Shown piece after piece: positions 12,790 through 14,538 of a DNA stretch of 14,538 nt. Source of the stretch: JBBQZL01 sp038207745 (GTDB lineage: Bacteria > Actinomycetota > Thermoleophilia > Solirubrobacterales > 70-9); assembly GCA_038207745.1 (NCBI GenBank), contig JBBQZL010000046.1, positions 1 through 14,538 on the forward strand, written 5' to 3'. Below the pieces are notes generated by a model that ran no database searches, was not told where the DNA came from, and worked only from the letters and a program-made list of their open reading frames with translations. The position numbers were made by a program, and so were the translations under genes. The first letter of the stretch is position 1. Each line of letters begins with the position of its first letter.

Positions 12790-14346
12790 GTGTCAGGCGT
12801 GACCGAGACGATCAGCGCGAGCAACGGTGCGGAGCAGACGACGGACCCCGCCTCATTCGAGGTTCTCAACCCAGCGACCGGCGAGGTCATCGAACGCGTC
12901 GCCGTTGACACTGCTGAACAGGTCAAGGAGACGGTTGCGCGGGTGCGCGCAAACCAGGCCGAGTGGGAGGCGATCGGCAACCCCGGCCGCCGCAAATGGC
13001 TCGCGGAGCTGCGCAACTGGTTGATCGACAACTCCGACCGCGTCGCTTCGACTATGCAGGCCGAGACCGGCAAGGTGCTCGCCGACGCCACCGGCGAAGG
13101 TGTCTATCTGGCCGACCTGATCAATTTCTACGGATCGAAGGCCGACAGGTTCATCGGTGACGAGAGGGTTCGCCCGCACTCGCCACTCACGGTCGCCAAG
13201 AAGCTTCGTGTCCAGTACCGGCCATTCCCGGTGGTCGGCGTGATCAGCCCCTGGAACTTCCCGCTGATGCTGTCTCTCGGCGATGCGATCCCGGCCTTGC
13301 AGGCGGGTGCGGCAGTGGTGCTCAAGCCCTCCGAGTTCACCCCGCTGGGTCTCCGCGAGATCGTCAACGCCTGGCGCGACGAGATCGGCGCACCCGACGT
13401 CCTCGCCTGTGTCCAGGGAATGGGCGATACCGGCGGTGCGCTCGTCGATGAGGTCGACTTCGTCCAGTTCACCGGTTCGGACAGGACCGGCCGGGTCGTG
13501 ATGGGACGCGCGGCAGAGACGCTGACCCCTGTCAGCCTCGAACTCGGCGGCAAGGATCCGATGATCGTCCTTCGCAACGCAAACGTGGACCGGGCGGCAA
13601 ACGCCGCTGCCTGGGGCTCGATGATGAATTCGGGCCAGATCTGCATGTCGGTCGAGCGGATCTATGTCGAGGAGCCGATCTATGACGAGTTCATCGGCAA
13701 GCTGGCAGATGAGGTCGGGCGCATCCGGCAGGGCATCGACGGGCCCACGCACGAGAAGGAGGTCGGCTCGATGACCTCACCGAACCAGACCGCGGTCGTC
13801 GAGGAGCACGTCAATGACGCGCTGGCGAGCGGCGCGCGAGCCCTGACCGGCGGAAAGCGCCGCGAGGGACCCGGAGATTTCTACGAGCCGACCGTGCTCG
13901 TCGACGTCGACCACTCGATGAAGGTGATGCGCGACGAAACCTTCGGCCCCGTGGTCGGAGTGATGAAGGTCGCCGACGCCGAAGAGGCGCTGAAGCTTGC
14001 AAACGACACCCGATACGGGCTCTCAGGCTCGGTGTTCGGCTCCAAGCGCGAGGCCGAGGCGATCGCCCGCCGGGTCGAGTGCGGTGCGATCAACGTCAAC
14101 GACGTGCTCTCCAACTATCTGGCCTGCGATGTGCCGATGGGCGGCTGGAAGCAGTCGGGGATCGGCATGCGCCACGGGGACTACGGGATCAAGAAGTTCT
14201 GCCGAACCGAGTCGATCGTCGTGACCCGTGTCGGCGGCAAACGTGAACTGATCTGGTACCCCTACACCGACAAGCGCAGGGCGCTGATCAGCGGGGTGGC
14301 ACAGTTCTTCAATGCCAGGAATCTGAAACGGCGCCTGGGCAGGTAG
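12790..14346 (+). CDS. NAD(P)-dependent aldehyde dehydrogenase, succinic semialdehyde dehydrogenase (GabD2)-like
   Basis: A 518-aa soluble enzyme of the ALDH superfamily that oxidises an aldehyde to an acid. Numbering from GTG 12790: SPWNFPL with N156 (oxyanion), KPSEFTP (cofactor adenosine side), FTGSDRTG (about 227-234), the general base E251 in LELGGKDP, the nucleophile C285 in NSGQICMSVERIY, and E383 in ETFGP. All key residues are intact. The MNSGQICMSVERIY stretch and the C-terminal extension with IWYPYTDKRR resemble mycobacterial GabD2, which is also close to 518 aa as I recall. The substrate may be succinic semialdehyde or a longer aliphatic aldehyde, since the same WYPYT tail is seen in actinobacterial ALDHs of uncertain specificity. 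It appears to be a single-gene unit with its own promoter, and there is no gabT-like neighbour. Family is certain; substrate is not. Confidence 0.88.
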   Translation: MSGVTETISASNGAEQTTDPASFEVLNPATGEVIERVAVDTAEQVKETVARVRANQAEWEAIGNPGRRKWLAELRNWLIDNSDRVASTMQAETGKVLADATGEGVYLADLINFYGSKADRFIGDERVRPHSPLTVAKKLRVQYRPFPVVGVISPWNFPLMLSLGDAIPALQAGAAVVLKPSEFTPLGLREIVNAWRDEIGAPDVLACVQGMGDTGGALVDEVDFVQFTGSDRTGRVVMGRAAETLTPVSLELGGKDPMIVLRNANVDRAANAAAWGSMMNSGQICMSVERIYVEEPIYDEFIGKLADEVGRIRQGIDGPTHEKEVGSMTSPNQTAVVEEHVNDALASGARALTGGKRREGPGDFYEPTVLVDVDHSMKVMRDETFGPVVGVMKVADAEEALKLANDTRYGLSGSVFGSKREAEAIARRVECGAINVNDVLSNYLACDVPMGGWKQSGIGMRHGDYGIKKFCRTESIVVTRVGGKRELIWYPYTDKRRALISGVAQFFNARNLKRRLGR

Positions 14347-14538
14347 AACGGGTCGCAGCGGAACCAGGCGGCCCGGATGAACAACGTGGCTAGGAACTAC
14401 AGCTGATATGTCCCTCCGTTTGTCAAGTCCCAACCACTGATGGCCCGCCTCTCGGCGGACCATGATCGGCTTGGCGGCGGCGGTTCCGGCTGATGCGCGA
14501 CGCGCGGTCAGGCTGATATGCGCGGATCCGGGTGGCCG
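14347..14538. other. Non-coding end of window after the aldehyde dehydrogenase gene
   Basis: No credible gene or tRNA is seen in these 192 bp. They hold one imperfect hairpin (14440-14463), listed separately, and a 9-nt direct repeat GCTGATATG (14402-14410 and 14512-14520), with a partial third copy near 14489. An ATG at 14518 could open a plus-strand gene beyond the window, but nothing supports that. Confidence 0.5.
14440..14463 (+). terminator. Imperfect hairpin downstream of the aldehyde dehydrogenase gene, candidate terminator
   Basis: ATGG then CCGCC pair with GGCGG then CCAT around a TCTC loop, giving nine base pairs with a single C/A mismatch. It lies 93 nt after the stop codon and has no T run. 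It could end the dehydrogenase transcript or act as a dyad site for the next gene. Confidence 0.33.

Noticed and set aside
12853..13752. Minus-strand open frame of 299 codons inside the aldehyde dehydrogenase gene
   Set aside because: It is antisense to an intact ALDH with all catalytic residues; the composition (Asp/Arg/His-rich) is typical of a shadow frame.
14023..14463. Minus-strand open frame running past the end of the aldehyde dehydrogenase gene
   Set aside because: Most of it is antisense to the conserved ALDH C-terminus; the part beyond has no coding character or start signal of note.
1..14538. CRISPR arrays, insertion sequences, prophage genes, tRNA or rRNA
   Set aside because: No regularly spaced repeats, transposase or integrase motifs, terminal inverted repeats or RNA-gene sequences were found. 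Gene content and base composition look uniform across the window.

Overview
The window is GC-rich. Its proteins point to the Actinomycetota, most likely the class Thermoleophilia (Solirubrobacterales and relatives). The evidence is an actinobacterial-type integration host factor, an Mce/Mla-type lipid ABC transporter, an archaeal/actinobacterial-style RND exporter, duplicated PQQ-type sugar dehydrogenases and frequent GTG starts. The taxonomic call is inferred from gene content and protein style; there is no rRNA in the window.

Layout from left to right. (1) 1-1771: a divergent pair. On the minus strand is a truncated acyltransferase-like gene of the YghO/bacterial ceramide synthase type. On the plus strand is an alpha-oxoamine synthase that closely resembles bacterial serine palmitoyltransferase. 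Together they suggest a sphingolipid (ceramide) synthesis locus. (2) 1772-2093: a non-coding stretch with a perfect 10-bp-stem dyad and a large leader hairpin, leading into mihF (2094-2465). (3) 2462-9331, all minus strand: an envelope-lipid locus read right to left as MlaE/YrbE permease, second MlaE/YrbE permease, MlaF/MceG ATPase, a large HAE3/MMPL-type RND exporter, a membrane-anchored thioredoxin-fold protein lacking the first active-site Cys, and a small four-helix membrane protein. The three ABC genes overlap or nearly touch, as do the RND and thioredoxin genes. No MCE-domain substrate-binding protein is present. A GC-rich hairpin after the ATPase gene and a TANNNT box exactly 7 nt before the RND start suggest two transcription units. 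(4) 9461-12654, plus strand: a lipoprotein with a beta-sandwich look, then two tandem paralogous glucose/sorbosone dehydrogenase-type proteins, one apparently a lipoprotein and one carrying a Sec signal. The lipoprotein copy has no ATG/GTG/TTG codon at the place where its signal peptide should begin. (5) 12790-14346: a GabD2-like aldehyde dehydrogenase with a good promoter and Shine-Dalgarno sequence. The remaining bases to 14538 are non-coding as far as can be seen.

Several genes share an envelope theme: probable sphingolipid synthesis, lipid movement by MlaE/MlaF and RND proteins, and exported lipoproteins and dehydrogenases. The most interesting points are the sphingolipid pair in an actinobacterium, the MCE-less MlaE-MlaE-MlaF set beside an RND exporter and a degenerate thioredoxin, the missing canonical start in the first dehydrogenase, the convergent genes that share one CTAG as both stop codons, and two probable leaderless promoters.
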